A DNA stretch of 64,000 bases from Liolophura sinensis (taxonomy: Eukaryota > Mollusca > Polyplacophora > Chitonida > Chitonidae). The stretch's first letter is position 1, and each line of letters starts with the position of its first letter. Positions 40,413 to 52,032 of the stretch are shown here, one piece after another. The notes under the pieces were generated by a model. The model searched no databases. It saw only the letters and a program-made list of their open reading frames with translations, and had not been told where the DNA came from. A program made the position numbers and the translations under genes. The DNA is taken from NCBI RefSeq assembly GCF_032854445.1, contig NC_088296.1:19829853-19893852 (forward strand), given 5' to 3'.

Positions 40413-41679
40413 AGGAAGTGCTTTGACGTTGACTGACACAGATGTTTAAATCAGATCACGTAGTAGTCAAAATCTAAGAGAATGTACATACTTGGAAAAG
40501 TGTTATAAAGTCCGTGTGACTGTTATCCATCTGGTACCTTCAGAAACCTGTGTTTGGGAGGCTGTGGATGAAACGTTTATCCATCATGGTCCCTCTAAAC
40601 TGTTAACACTCCTGTCTCACAGATCGGTCAACAAAGGGCTAAGGAGTTCTGAAGTCCTAGATCTACGTAAGTGCGCGAAAGGAATAATTGCAGCGTATGG
40701 ACAGTCACCTTTATGCCGTCGTTAGCACGGAAGTCGGACGACCTATAGACACCACGGACATCGAACTTTGTAGTGTGGAATTTCAATTTGTCGTTGCAGA
40801 AACATTTGAACAAAAATTCTCATTAAGTTGCACTGTTCTTTAAAATGTAGATTTCCATATCATCAGAATTTGGGCTTCAGACAAATAGCACAGTGGAAGA
40901 GATGATTGAATCTATACACTAACACACTCCAATTTGATAACACATATACTACTAATTTTGTTATGTCTTCTTTAGAGGTCAACGCCGTTTGTACAATTTA
41001 TATGTTCAACTATCTGATTTGGTACAAAAAGAGGCTAGGCGTAAACCATGCCCCTGAATAATTTGATTGAAAGTTTTGCAAATATCGTTTTTGAAGAGAT
41101 CACAATGCTGTTTTTTATTTGTTTTCTTATGTGGATTGCTGGCATCATGTTGATTTTTATACTGAAGTATAATGCCGTTAGTGGACTTTATATGTTGTCA
41201 CCAAATCAGGTGTGTCAAAAATTAGCAAAAAAGAATTTCTTGAGGTTTATTATCTGGATATCCAGCTTTATTTGCAGTTCCAATTTCGACTCCTGCAATA
41301 GTATCAACGATAAGACACACAGCATTCACGCTAATATGAGAGGTGGTGATAAAATGTTGCGAAGACGGCCTTAGTGGCTTCCATACTTTTTTCAATAATC
41401 ATACCCCATTTTTCAACAGGCTACAACCCTTTGCCGCGAACATGTCTTGGCCTGTCGAAAACAGCAACCTTTTGGCGCCAGGAGAGAATATTCCTTTGTG
41501 TAAGCTTACTACATGCCGCCGTTGGAATAGACAAACAATGTGACGAATTGTTATTGTGGCTACATAGAAGTCAGGATGTGTGCACGGCTGTCTGCTAACG
41601 TATTTTTCTAAGAGACTATGAATTATATAGGAGCTAGTTTAGGAGCTACATGTAAGAGACAAGAGCGTCGATTGGTATA
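40413..41679. other. No gene recognised
   Basis: The frame 41048-41374 begins with a hydrophobic Phe/Ile/Leu-rich stretch typical of AT-rich random frames. No family motif. Confidence 0.5.
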
Positions 41680-42005
41680 CATGTATGAATGCGTGGGGTT
41701 TAACGTTGTACGTAACTTTTCAATCACATGGCGACGAGGAGGCATTAGATATGTGTACATAGACTGTCTTCTTGTGACAGGACGAGTCCATGCCGCCAAA
41801 GTGTTGGAGTCTCTGAAGTAACACGCCGAAGACACCAGACATGACACTTCACCCAGTCACATCATACTGACACCGAGCCAACCAGTCATGTTTCCTTGCT
41901 CTAAGCTGTCAGTGCTGAGCGCCAAGCGAGGCAGCAGCAAGTACCATTTTAAAAATTTTTGGTATGACCTGACCCAGGCTTGATCCCAGGGTCTCTCGAT
42001 TTCAG
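41680..42005 (-). repeat. SINE-C, related to SINE-B
   Basis: On the reverse strand: ctgaaatcgagagaccctgg (B-box-like gggatcaagcctgg), cctcgcttggcgctcagcac, ggtgtcagtatgatgtgact, ggtgtcttcggcgtgttact and a 3' end acaacgttaaaccccacgca. It shares the tail and the cgcttggcg(c/t)tcagca module with SINE-B. Confidence 0.8.
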
Positions 42006-42204
42006 TGTCGCTTGGTGGTGGATTACTGTTACAACGTACATGTATTTAAATTAAAACGTGTTTTACGACCTTTTGATTGATTTCCTCGGCGTTACTTGCG
42101 CCTGACAAATGATTTCATATAATTAAACCAAAGACTTGGGCTAGCGTAACTTTCATGGCAACGCCATGTGAATGTAATTAAAGACGTACATCACAGAGTG
42201 TAAC

Positions 42205-42480
42205 ACCAGAGAAGCGACGACAGTGTGATAGCTGACAAATGGTCACACGTACCTGGTGATATACGACCTTTGCCAGTTTACCTCAGTCAGGGTTTTATTG
42301 TAACTATTCATGTAAATGGATAAATAGTAGCAATTCACACGCCCACTAGCAACATGGCTTAAGCAGAGTTAGGTAAAAAAAATGCAGTGGTGTTAATTGC
42401 AATATATTACACGCCACTGGCCTAGAATTATTCAAAATGCTGTGTCATCACATTTAACGTCAACACAATAATAAAAAAAA
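42205..42480 (-). repeat. Element D, longest reverse copy
   Basis: accagagaagcgacgacagt, agctgacaaatggtcacacg, ttgccagtttacctcagtca, gggttttattgtaactattc, gcttaagcagagttaggtaa, ggtgttaattgcaatatatt and caaaatgctgtgtcatcaca. The full module order is opposite to 18411-18675. Confidence 0.9.
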
Positions 42481-42689
42481 GAGCTTGACGAAAAGTTGTG
42501 GCATCTTCGTAAATCGGACCTCGGGATGTTGTATGATGCCTTGTTTGCGGATATCAGCAGGCATATACTAGATCAAAAGCTCTCTAATCGGGGGTAACGT
42601 TTTTCACGCCTTTTAGATTGTGAGATCTGTTATTTGTGCAAAGTGAACTGCTGGGTAGATTATCTGAAACAATCGTCTTATGGCATATC

Positions 42690-43300
42690 TCAAGCTACAT
42701 CGCCTTAGGAGACAAAAGGAAAACACCAGACAATGGGTTAGGATATACGACGTATTTCCAGGAATATCGCCTTAAGAGGAAAAAGGAAAAGCCCAGACAA
42801 TGGAACATGATATATCACTTAACTCTAGGAATATCGCCTCAAGAGACAAAAGGAAAATACCCGACAATGGGCTATGATATATCACGTAAGTCTAGGAACA
42901 TATCGCCTCAAGAAACAAAACGAAAACAACTGGCAATGGGTTACGATATATCAGGTAACTCTCGGAATATCTCCTCAAGAGACAAAAGGATTTTTTTTTT
43001 TTTTTTTGATTGGTGTTTTACGCCGTACTCAAGAATATTTCACTTATACGACGGCGGCCAGCATTATGGTGGGTGGAAACCGGACAAAGCCTGGGGGAAA
43101 CTCACGAACATCCGCAGGTTGCTGACAGACCGAGACAAAAGGAAAAGACCAGACAATGGGCTAGGATACATCAGGTAACTCCAGGGATATCATCCGAAGG
43201 GACAAAATGAGAAAAGAAATGACAATGGGCTATTGTATATCACGTAAATCCAGGAAAATCGCTGCAAGAGACAAAAGGAAGCGACCAAACAAGACCAGAC
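42690..43300 (+). repeat. 69-bp tandem array, ~6 units, split by a SINE-A
   Basis: Unit atatcgcctcaagagacaaa, aggaaaatacccgacaatgg, gctatgatatatcacgtaag, tctaggaac. 69 is a multiple of three, so the frame 42636-43178 runs through the array and the SINE; it is not taken as a gene. Confidence 0.92.
42991..43131 (-). repeat. SINE-A with poly-A tail inserted in the 69-bp array
   Basis: Flanked by gagacaaaagga at 42979-42990 and 43132-43143, which is the local array sequence duplicated. The tail is ~16 A. 5'-truncated at gcaggttgctgacagacc. Confidence 0.95.
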
Positions 43301-44564
43301 CAGATGGGTTTCGGCATGTAGCTCCGTGGAAATATACCAGTGGAAATATGGGAATCACGCTGTGAATGATCGAATGTACTTCGGTGACACAAAGAGCTTG
43401 ATGGATCTCGTGTTGTTTACGCTGTTGAAGGCCATTTGTCTTCATATATGGTACAGTTTGTATGTAAAATATTGGGGAGTTTTAAATATTCTGTTTTTCT
43501 CAAATCTTTACAACTATGTCATTGTGTAATTGAGAACGCCTTGCGCGTTGCGTCAAACAGTAGGTATATGTAAATAAATAACTAAATATATAAATAAATA
43601 TTTAAAGCAAGCCTTAAATGTTGTCAATAAATCCTTTTGTCAAAAATTAAAAAAAGGATTTCTTGAGGTTAGCTATCTATATGTCTGTCATATATCTGTC
43701 ACTTTTTAAGAACTGATGGCATGTTAAGTCAAGAACACATGCATAAAATGCTCTTTATGTTTTATACATTTTCTTGTAAATTTCTGGCTTGCTCTTTGGC
43801 TGTTGAGTACATTGACCTCGTTTGAGCGATTGAAGAAGCTTCTTTGTCAGGACCTTTCCATTTGACAGCTACCAGGATGACAGATTAGGAGACTCTCCCC
43901 TTAGGTCTCTGTGTCCTGGATTTCTCCAGACTATTTCATCGATACTGAAGGAGGTTATCGGGTAGGTTCAGAGACAAAAAGTACAGGCCATCAAAGAGAT
44001 TGATACATTGCTGAGTTCAAGCAGATTGTGTTTGTCATCGGCTGTCAGCATTGTCTACAATCCAAACCATCATCAATTATCCGGGTAACAAGTTACCCGT
44101 ATAACAAGCACAGCTAGGCTGTTAGCATAGGACAGACCTTTTGGCTAACCATTCCTATGGTCTTCTCTAAGTTCAGATATTGTTGCATCAACACTGAAGA
44201 AACACATTTTTGTACATTGTTGCCCACACTTTGTACAGCTAGCAACCTTTATTTGTAATTGGGTACAGAGATATCACTGGACTAGATGTCGTGGGCTGGA
44301 AACAATCGGCTTATTATTCTTTCACTTTCAAGCAGCTTACTATACATCCATTCCTATTATTTTATATTGTTGATGTGATTGTTTTACAAATAAGAAAAAT
44401 ATAGCTCGAGCATTCGCAGACTAATTTCCAATCGCTCTTCCATAAAGACACTAAAACCGGAATGGAAATAAGTACAGAGATATCCTGTCAAGAAACAGGT
44501 TTTCTCCCAGGAAAGCCCATGACTATAAATACTGTGTCTTAATCATTTATGCACGTTCCCATCA
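43301..44564. other. No feature recognised
   Basis: Only short unsupported frames (43230-43445 minus, 43326-43529 plus). Confidence 0.5.
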
Positions 44565-44708
44565 CGTACGTCGGAAGGTCTACCAGCAACCTACAGATGG
44601 TCGTTAATTTCCGCCGGACTCTGTCTGGTTTCCTCCCACCATAACGCTGGCCGCCGTCGTATAAGTGAAATATTCTTGAGTACGGCGTAAAACACAATTC
44701 AAACAAAC
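44565..44708 (+). repeat. SINE-A, 5'-truncated
   Basis: cacgtacgtcggaaggtcta, ggtttcctcccaccataacg, gccgtcgtataagtgaaata and a short AAAC-type tail. Confidence 0.92.
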
Positions 44709-45567
44709 AAATCACGGAAAACAACTGATTGTAGAAGTGTGATTACATACATCTCCCTATTTACTGGAAGGATTTTCAAGAACACCAAATCGCATGCTGC
44801 ATACAACACGTAAGTGAAGAGAGAGCACAGGAAGAAACATTTCTTCTCTGAAGTTAAATTACATTTCGATGGATGAGAAACAAATATTATACAATCTCGG
44901 AAAAACGATTTTAGCAGATAATACAGTTAAATTTCACAGCAGCAAAGAGAAGAAGGTGAAACAAAACAACGTAAAAAATTTAAACGAACATCAGTTCGTT
45001 CGATTTACAGCACGAAGCAGTTGTGTTTGCTTGTTAGTTTATGGACAACTTCAATTCCAAGCAGATTCCTTAGACAAACTGTTGATGGTATTTCTATGTC
45101 GTTTAGTTCAAGAAGCAATCAGTGCGCATGTGTTGATTCATGTTAGTCATGTTTCTCTTCCACTCATCTTTGCATGATTCCGTCTTATTTTCGTACTTTA
45201 TACATTTACTTAGATCTACATCCAAATGGTTTGCCAATGCTGGTTTATACATTTTGGATAATCATAACAGAGCCAGCCATCGTCCGGTTGACGTCTGGCG
45301 CAGACGTCAGAGAACATACGAGGGAAACAGAGAAAACTTTTTGCGGATGAAACGCACGAGATTGCCTGGTTAACATGGGATATTACTTTGGGAACGTAAC
45401 GTTGTTTTGCTTCAGCTTGTTCTTGTCGAAACGATGGCAGAGAGGAATGTCAACTCCAATCGTTCATACATTCCAGATTAAATCATGTTATCGGTTGATG
45501 AAATATTTTCTCCACAGCGCTATCATAAGAACTGAATCAACGCCAAGAGAAAAATTGACGGTGGGTG
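44709..45567. other. No gene recognised
   Basis: The frame 44869-45177 (102 codons) is lysine/asparagine-rich at its start and hydrophobic at its end, without a known motif, start context or splice support. Confidence 0.45.
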
Positions 45568-45578
45568 TGTGGTGAATT

Positions 45579-45775
45579 TCATTGGTGTTTTACGCCGTAT
45601 TCAAGAATATTTCACTTATTTCACGGTGGCCACCATTATGGTGGGAGGAAACCGACAGAGCCCTGGGGAAACCCACGACCATCCGCAGGTTGCTGTCAGA
45701 CCGTCCCACTGACGGCCGGCGGGGAAGCCAGCATGAGCTGGACTTGAACTCACAGCGACCGCATTGGTGAGAGGA
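45579..45775 (-). repeat. SINE-A with 11-bp target-site duplication
   Basis: Flanked by tgtggtgaatt at 45568-45578 and 45776-45786. Carries the unusual string tatttcacggtggccaccat, shared only with the copy at 46967-47180. 5' end at ctcaccaatgcggtcgct. Confidence 0.95.
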
Positions 45776-46045
45776 TGTGGTGAATTGTAATCTGGCTAAA
45801 ACCTATGGGATTTGTACACATTCGTTTTTCACATTTTTTCATATTTTGGGGAGTTGAGTTTCCCCCGCAGTAATCACGAACATTTTATTTGAACGGCGAT
45901 CAGTTTTTATGGCTGAAGAAGTTTGGAATGCCTCAAAAGTTTTATTCAAATAAAATAAATTGGAGATCCTTGCATTAGCGATAGATTCTCAAGTACATGC
46001 CTTTGTAATACATTTAGTGGCGACGTTTGCTATGATGATGACAGA

Positions 46046-46725
46046 TTAGACACTTTACGCCAAAGTGCTACCGTCACCGAAGTATAATACCGAAGACACC
46101 AGAAATGACATCCCATATGGTCACATTGCCCATATACTGACACCTGGCCAACCAGCCCTATCCAGGACAATTTAATTCCCATGTAAGACCCTGTAAAACG
46201 GAATCAATCAGTATTCCATGCACCGGCCTACAGATATTCTGAAGCACAATCTACTAATATTATCCACCAAGGCTATAATAATGACAGAGTAGAGACTAAT
46301 AACTGTCCATTCTGGTCTATTCAATATATATGGCCAGGCAGGGTGGAATTATCTTGTCATCGGCAGTACAAAGAGGAAATCAACACAATAGAGTTAGTCA
46401 AGATATATGGGAGTGCAGACAAGGGTGAAGTCAGTGAAGGCCCGAACATTAAAGTCAGCAATGTCCGCTTACGCCTTATTCTATGTGAGAAGAATCTATA
46501 AAACTGGCCTTCCAATAAAGCTTTCGTCTATTAAAATATTCCCAAGTCAACAAGCTTCGTAAAACTCACTTTTTTGAACAAGACAATGCCAGAATGTATC
46601 CATTTAAGGGACACAACGACACATCCAGGCGTGAAACCAATAAAAAATATAATCGAGTCTAAGAAGAAAACAATTACTGAAGTTCCTGCAGGCATTTGGA
46701 ATCCATAGATTTTACAACAGTGGGA
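46046..46725. repeat. Two-copy 0.7-kb repeat, copy 1
   Basis: Collinear with 51120-51800: gccaaagtgct, gaagtataataccgaagaca, ccaaccagccctatccagga, tactaatattatccaccaag, aactgtccattctggtctat, aagggacacaacgac and gaagaaaacaatt are shared. The first ~110 bp resemble the SINE-C body; the rest is unrelated to the SINEs. Confidence 0.85.
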
Positions 46726-46966
46726 GATTTTTTTTTTTTTTTTTTTTGCCTTTTACGAGCCTTGAGAATTCTGGACAAGCAGACAAATAATGTAGCAAAA
46801 AAAAAACCAGTAAACACATCACTGAAGGAATCATTTTTTTCCGCGGCAATACCCTTAGATTTAAAACTTCATGGAAGTATCAATCTTGCTTGACATATAT
46901 GGACTAAAAAACTGTTTAGGCTTAAATAGGTGAATTGCTGAATAAAGTCTGTGCGGTTGTTGCACA

Positions 46967-47200
46967 GACTCTCGGCGAGGCACGGCGCAGTGACTTACGA
47001 GCCTCTCACTAGTGCGGTCGCTGTGAGTTCAGGACCAGCTTATGCTGGCTTTCTCTCCGGGCTGTCAGCAGCCTGCGGACTGTCGTGGGTTTCCCCTCTA
47101 TCGGTTTCCTTCCACCATAATGGTGGCCACCGTGAAATACGTGAAATATTCTTGAATACGGCGTAAAACACCAATCAAATAAATTCACCACACACCCACC
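46967..47200 (+). repeat. SINE-A, with possible transduced 3' flank
   Basis: Head fragment gcacggcgcagtgacttacg, gtgcggtcgctgtgagttca, body, and caccaatcaaataaattcac. It continues with caccacacacccacc, the same sequence found beside the copy at 45579. Confidence 0.9.
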
Positions 47201-47326
47201 TTCAACCTGCGCATGGTTGTGAGTTTCACCAGGCACTGCCCGGTTTCCTCCCACCATAATGATGCAGGGCACTGTTGTTTAAGACAAATATTAATACAAA
47301 TAAATAAATAAATAAATAAATAAATA
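47201..47326 (+). repeat. SINE-A fragment, diverged
   Basis: ttcaacctgcgcatggttgt, ctgcccggtttcctcccacc, ataatgatgcagg, then (AAAT)n. It directly follows the previous copy. Confidence 0.85.
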
Positions 47327-47937
47327 GTTTCAGAGAAAGGGGTAACAAAGATATGCATCATTTGCGCCGTAGTGGATTAACGTAACCAACTGGTTCAGAT
47401 GGTTTCGCAAAAATTGACTTAAGGACCTTGGCTTGGCGTAACTTCCATGGGAACATGGCAAAGTCTTTGTTCAACGGGCTCTAGGACATGGCAGATAACG
47501 CGCCCCAAGTTATTACAGACAAAGGAACCTGAGGTTATTACATCTAGGTTGAGCTGACATTAAAATATCACAATGTAGGGTTTCTTAAGGTGGGAGATCA
47601 CCGAAGGTTTGAATCTAGCTTTTCTCGATTCTTGTATGATGTCAGAATGTGAGGCGTGCAAAACAGTCGGTTAAGTAGATTATGTGAAATATCTAAGAAG
47701 TATCGCGGTATTTCGTAACTCAGTGAATATTATCAGCTGAAATAAAAAGTATTGGGCAGACAAGTTTGTATGCTATACGTGCAAAAGGCCTTTAGTAACT
47801 GTTAAGAGATTAATTACCCAGCATTTTCTGGTTTACTATATGCATAAAATTGACCGTCATTATGTAAATGAAACTTCTTGAGTACAACGCCAAGGAGCAA
47901 TGAATTAAATCAGTCATCACCCGATTCTATCAACCGG
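47327..47937. other. No feature recognised
   Basis: No gene, tandem repeat or known SINE seen. Confidence 0.5.
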
Positions 47938-48222
47938 CAGCACAGTTGGTAGAGCGTCCGCTTTGGGAGCGGTAGATCCAGGATCAATCCTGGATCGTGT
48001 CACACCTAAGACCTTAAAAGAGAAACTTGTAACTTCTCGCTTGGCGTTCAGCATGAAGGGGATAGTGCAACGACCCATGTCAGTATAATGGCTCGGGCGG
48101 GGCAGTTTACTTGCCTTTGGTAAGGCGTCTCAGTGAAGCAGCACTAGACAAGGGCAGTGGAAATCCGTCTTGCAACAAGGAGGCACATTACATGCACTCT
48201 ATGGATTCCTTCGTTGTTATAC
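47938..48222 (+). repeat. SINE-B, lacking the 3' tail
   Basis: Clean head: cagcacagttggtagagcgt (A box) and agatccaggatcaatcctgg (B box). The body runs to tggattccttcgttgttata and then stops before the GTTAAACCCC tail. Confidence 0.94.
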
Positions 48223-48899
48223 CCAAGCACTCTTTTCCATTTGTCTGGTAATGGAATAAACTGACCTCGTTTTTGAGGAGAAAAGGCCTTCTTTATCTTC
48301 ACCTTTTCGTATGACAGTTGGTGACTAATCTGTCCTTAAGTTTCTTGAGTTCTTAATTTCTCCACATTGCATCATGATGGAAGCAGTACCGGTTAATGCA
48401 AGAGACAAAAAGTAGTTGGCCTCGAAGAGAACTATGGATGATATAGTTCAATGGCGGCTGAGTTCAAGCAGATTGTCTTTGCCAATGGCTGCCAGCATTG
48501 CCTATGAATTTAAACCATCATCAGTTATTCGGTAACAAGGGGAGGGGGGCGCCTATTTTGGAGTAAACCCCAGAGGCGTTTTATAATACCTTATGGCAAG
48601 TCATTTTTATGACATTCTTTAAGCTCAGCTACTGATAGATCAGCAGTGATGAAACACTTTTTATGTATGATTTACCACATTCTCTTATAACGATCAACCC
48701 TTTTTTTGTCGTTGGTTAAGCACAAATCCATTCTCTAGGTGCCGTGTGAGGCAAATAAGCAATGTCCTCGATCTAATTAGATACGTGATATCGATTGCTC
48801 GGACTCATGCATTTTCTCCTCAGCTCTAATTCCAAAACTAGATCACCACAAAGCGAAAAGCTGATGCTTGTGGAAAATTATGTCTGTATGAGAAGAACA

Positions 48900-49480
48900 A
48901 GGTTGGCATGCGCAAAGGAATCGTAAGCCTGAGTTGATTGCGAATCGTTAAGTTCTCAACCGTAGCCTTAGTTTGCAACCGACACGCTCTTGCTCGAAGG
49001 AATTGTAAGCTACAAAGGAGCACGACGTTAAACCCCAAGTACTCACTCACTCACTGTAAGCTACAATAGTTGAAACTTACAATCAGGAATTACAATCGGG
49101 TCAAACCTCGGGTTGTAAAAATTTACAATCACTCCAAAATTAACGTTAAGTACAAATACTTGCCTCAGACTGCTCGTTACTACTTTTCGACTCGGTTTGC
49201 AAAGATGTGCAAAATAATTGTCTCAAAAAGATGTTACAAAATTTTTTACTCATGCTGATGAATTATTATGATGTAGAACTCTTTTATAAATGAAGGCAAT
49301 AAAGGCTATTTACCAGTACATTGTCCATTTACACAGATCACCTTTTTGTACGAGTCAAATTTGGCCTACGATTGCGCTTGTAACTTCAACAATCGCTGTG
49401 CAATTCCTTTGTGCATGCGGCGGAACTTATTTTTACAAGCAATTGTAAACTCTGTTGTAGTGTGTACAACCGAGTGTACC
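48900..49480 (+). mobile_element. MITE-like repeat copy B, with a 40-bp SINE-B scrap inside
   Basis: Opposite orientation to copy A at 27287-27975. It keeps the uninterrupted site attatgatgt (49265-49274) where copy A has a SINE-A. It has its own insertion at 49016-49055. The frames 49346-49624 and 49411-49641 fall in and beyond it and are not supported. Confidence 0.82.
49016..49055 (+). repeat. 40-bp SINE-B 3' fragment with 11-bp target-site duplication
   Basis: cacgacgttaaaccccaagt then actcactcactcact, flanked by gtaagctacaa at 49005-49015 and 49056-49066. An extremely 5'-truncated insertion. Confidence 0.93.
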
Positions 49481-51034
49481 CACAATCTCTGTATAACCTA
49501 CCCGTTATACATTTATTTATTGATGTGTTTACGTTTTCAGGGGTTTTATGTACAGCGGCTACCTTCAAGGGTAGAGGGACCGGAGTACGTGAGGAAAAAC
49601 CGTCAGTTTATGGCCACAATCTAACGAACTTTCATATGTGACACACAGAATTTTAAGACTGGAAACGTATTATAAATGTGTAATATTGTTGGTGGGCAAG
49701 TAATTTTTAATGAACTTCAATCACGTGAGACAGCCTACGCGGCCGATTAGAGCATGTCGGCCATTTTTTACCACCAAGATGCGGAGAGCACTTAATAATT
49801 TTGCGATGAAAGATGGCGAAAGAGGCGTCTTAACCACTTCAATGTGAATGAAACGTAAAGTTAAAGGGCCTGGTACGGTGAGGTGGAGAATCGGCACCAC
49901 AGAGGTACGTTACGAAGGTGCAAATTTAAAAATCCCAGCACAAAACTGTAATTTCGGAATCAGAAGTATAAAACCTGGTCGAAACATTCAGAAAAGTTAT
50001 AATGCCAGAAAATGATGGTTGCTAAGTAATAACCGTCGAAAAATACACTCTCAATCAAGAACAACAATTTTTTTGCACTAATATGGCACTGTGTTTTTAA
50101 TTTACAGCATGAAGATCAACGTTAACCAGAAGAATATCTTTACTGAAACCTTCATATTTATATTTCAAGGTGCTGTCAGAGTTTCGTTTTGGTTAACTAT
50201 TGTCTTCATATGTAAACTTTATGATGTGATGAAGTTTGTCATATTTTCGCAAGTTTAAACTTTGTATTTCTGCCGTGGTACATCAGGAGTCCTGCACAGT
50301 GCAGTGGTCCAACGAAGTCGGTGAGGAGAAAAGGTGCATATCGAGGAAGAGCTCATATCTTCGTGGCTCTTATTTTTCTTCTTTGGAAACATACTTTTGT
50401 GTGAAGACACAGGCCCTCTTGCATTAAATAAATGTTATCACGAATTAGAACGGATAATTCTGTTGTATTACGTAACATTTGGGTACTACAGCGAATCCTG
50501 ATTAAGAGCAAATGTAGTCCTCTAGATAGCATTAGCATTAATATGTTATGCGTAGTGAAGTATTAGGCTGAAAGTTACATTTGTTATATATTTATTTAAT
50601 TGACTGGTGCATAACTGCGCGCTAAAAAAAATTTCAGAAAGTTACATTTGTAGTGCAGTGATTTTTATAACTCTACCTTGTCAAATGCAAACACAAAAAT
50701 ATTTCAGTGTCACTAGAGCCGGATACAGTTTTTCGATTTTATGACCTGTACACTGCTTCAGTGCATGTTTGGAGATTTATAAGCCGCATGCTACCCATAT
50801 AACACAAAAAGATGAGTAAAAAAGAACTGAAAAATAGAAGTAACCTTACGAGTGTGTCAGCAGGTGTCACTCACAGATATAGTCGGTTTCGCTGCTAGAG
50901 GTTCGCAGTTTCAGGGGCCGATTCCCCGCCTTATCATACCAGGTACGTTCCTTTGGCATCGACAAATGAATGTGAAGACTGAATAGCTGGTTATACGCCA
51001 GTACAATTTGTATGTATACCTCTGTAAATATACT
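49481..51034. other. No gene supported; one plus-strand micro-exon-like site
   Basis: 50913-50940 lies between gcagtttcag and GTACGT on the plus strand, but 28 nt is too little to identify. Frame 50236-50427 has no motif. Confidence 0.4.
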
Positions 51035-51800
51035 TGGGGTTTTATGCCTTTCTTAACAATTTTTCATATGTCAGTAGGACGAGTCAGTAGGTGTGTGTAT
51101 ATATAATATATCTTCCTTTGGCAGAGCTAGTCCATGCGGCCAAAGTGCTGCCGTCACCGAAGTATAATACCGAAGACACCAGAAATGACATCCCAGACAG
51201 TCACATTACACATGTACTGACACCTTGCCAACCAGCCCTATCCAGGACAATTTCCTTCCCATGCTAGACCCTGTAAAACGGAATCAATCGGTATTCCATG
51301 CACCGGCCTACAGATATTCTAGAGTACAATCTACTAATATTATCCACCAAGGCTATAATAATGACAGAGTAGAGACTAATAACTGTCCATTCTGGTCTAT
51401 TCAATATATATGACCAGGCAGGGTGGAATTATCTTGTCATCGTCAATACAAAGAGAAAATCAACACAAAGGGGATTGGTGACGATATATGCGCCTGAGGA
51501 CAAGGTTCAAGTCGCTGAGGGTTCGTACATTGGTGTCAGTAATGTCCACTTATGCCTAGCAGTTTTCTCGCCTAGAGACACCCATAAATCAAGCTTGTAA
51601 TAAACCTATCGTCTGATAAAGCGTCCATGAGTCAACAAGTCTCATTAAATTCCCTTTTCCTGAACCAGTCAATGGCTCAATGGCTCAATGTCACAACTTA
51701 AGGGACACGTTGACAATGGCCAGACGTAAAACCAATAAAGAATATAACAGGGTTTAAGAAGAAAACAATTCCTGAATTTGTAAAGGCTTTCCATGGTTTT
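51035..51800. repeat. Two-copy 0.7-kb repeat, copy 2, with SINE-C-like start
   Basis: Begins with a SINE-C/B-type tail on the reverse strand (cttggggttttatgcctttc, then ttaacaatttttcatatg), then ccaaagtgctgccgtcaccg and the long module shared with 46046-46725, ending aagaagaaaacaattcctga. Confidence 0.85.
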
Positions 51801-52032
51801 TACACCAGTGCACATTTATGCCTGGCGTCTATTGAGAAACACAAAGTAAAATCAAATAAAGATATAACTGAAAAAAATTGTTGCTTCCAATAGAATTTTC
51901 TTGGCCTAATGACATGTGGGCAAAGTATACTGATGATATTTTATGATGTAATCATAACAAGTGTATAACCGAAAACCATTACCATTGACAGACGATGAAT
52001 TTGTATGATTGGTATTCATTTTACCCTTTGTT

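Noticed and set aside
41048-41374. Frame encoding a hydrophobic segment that might be a membrane protein
   Set aside because: AT-rich DNA gives Phe/Ile/Leu-rich frames by chance; no charged-flank pattern, homology motif or splice support.
42636-43178. 180-codon open frame
   Set aside because: It runs through a 69-bp tandem array and then a SINE inserted in it; no start context, codon bias or domain.
44869-45177. 102-codon plus-strand frame
   Set aside because: Unbiased codons, no domain, and no evidence of splicing or a promoter.
47938-48010. tRNA gene-like sequence with A and B boxes
   Set aside because: It is the head of SINE-B: the cloverleaf is degenerate and the sequence continues into the SINE body. 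The SINE-A head at 20538-20559 is rejected for the same reason.
50913-50940. Plus-strand 28-nt micro-exon with good-looking splice sites
   Set aside because: Too short to identify and no partner exon found; expected by chance at this scale.
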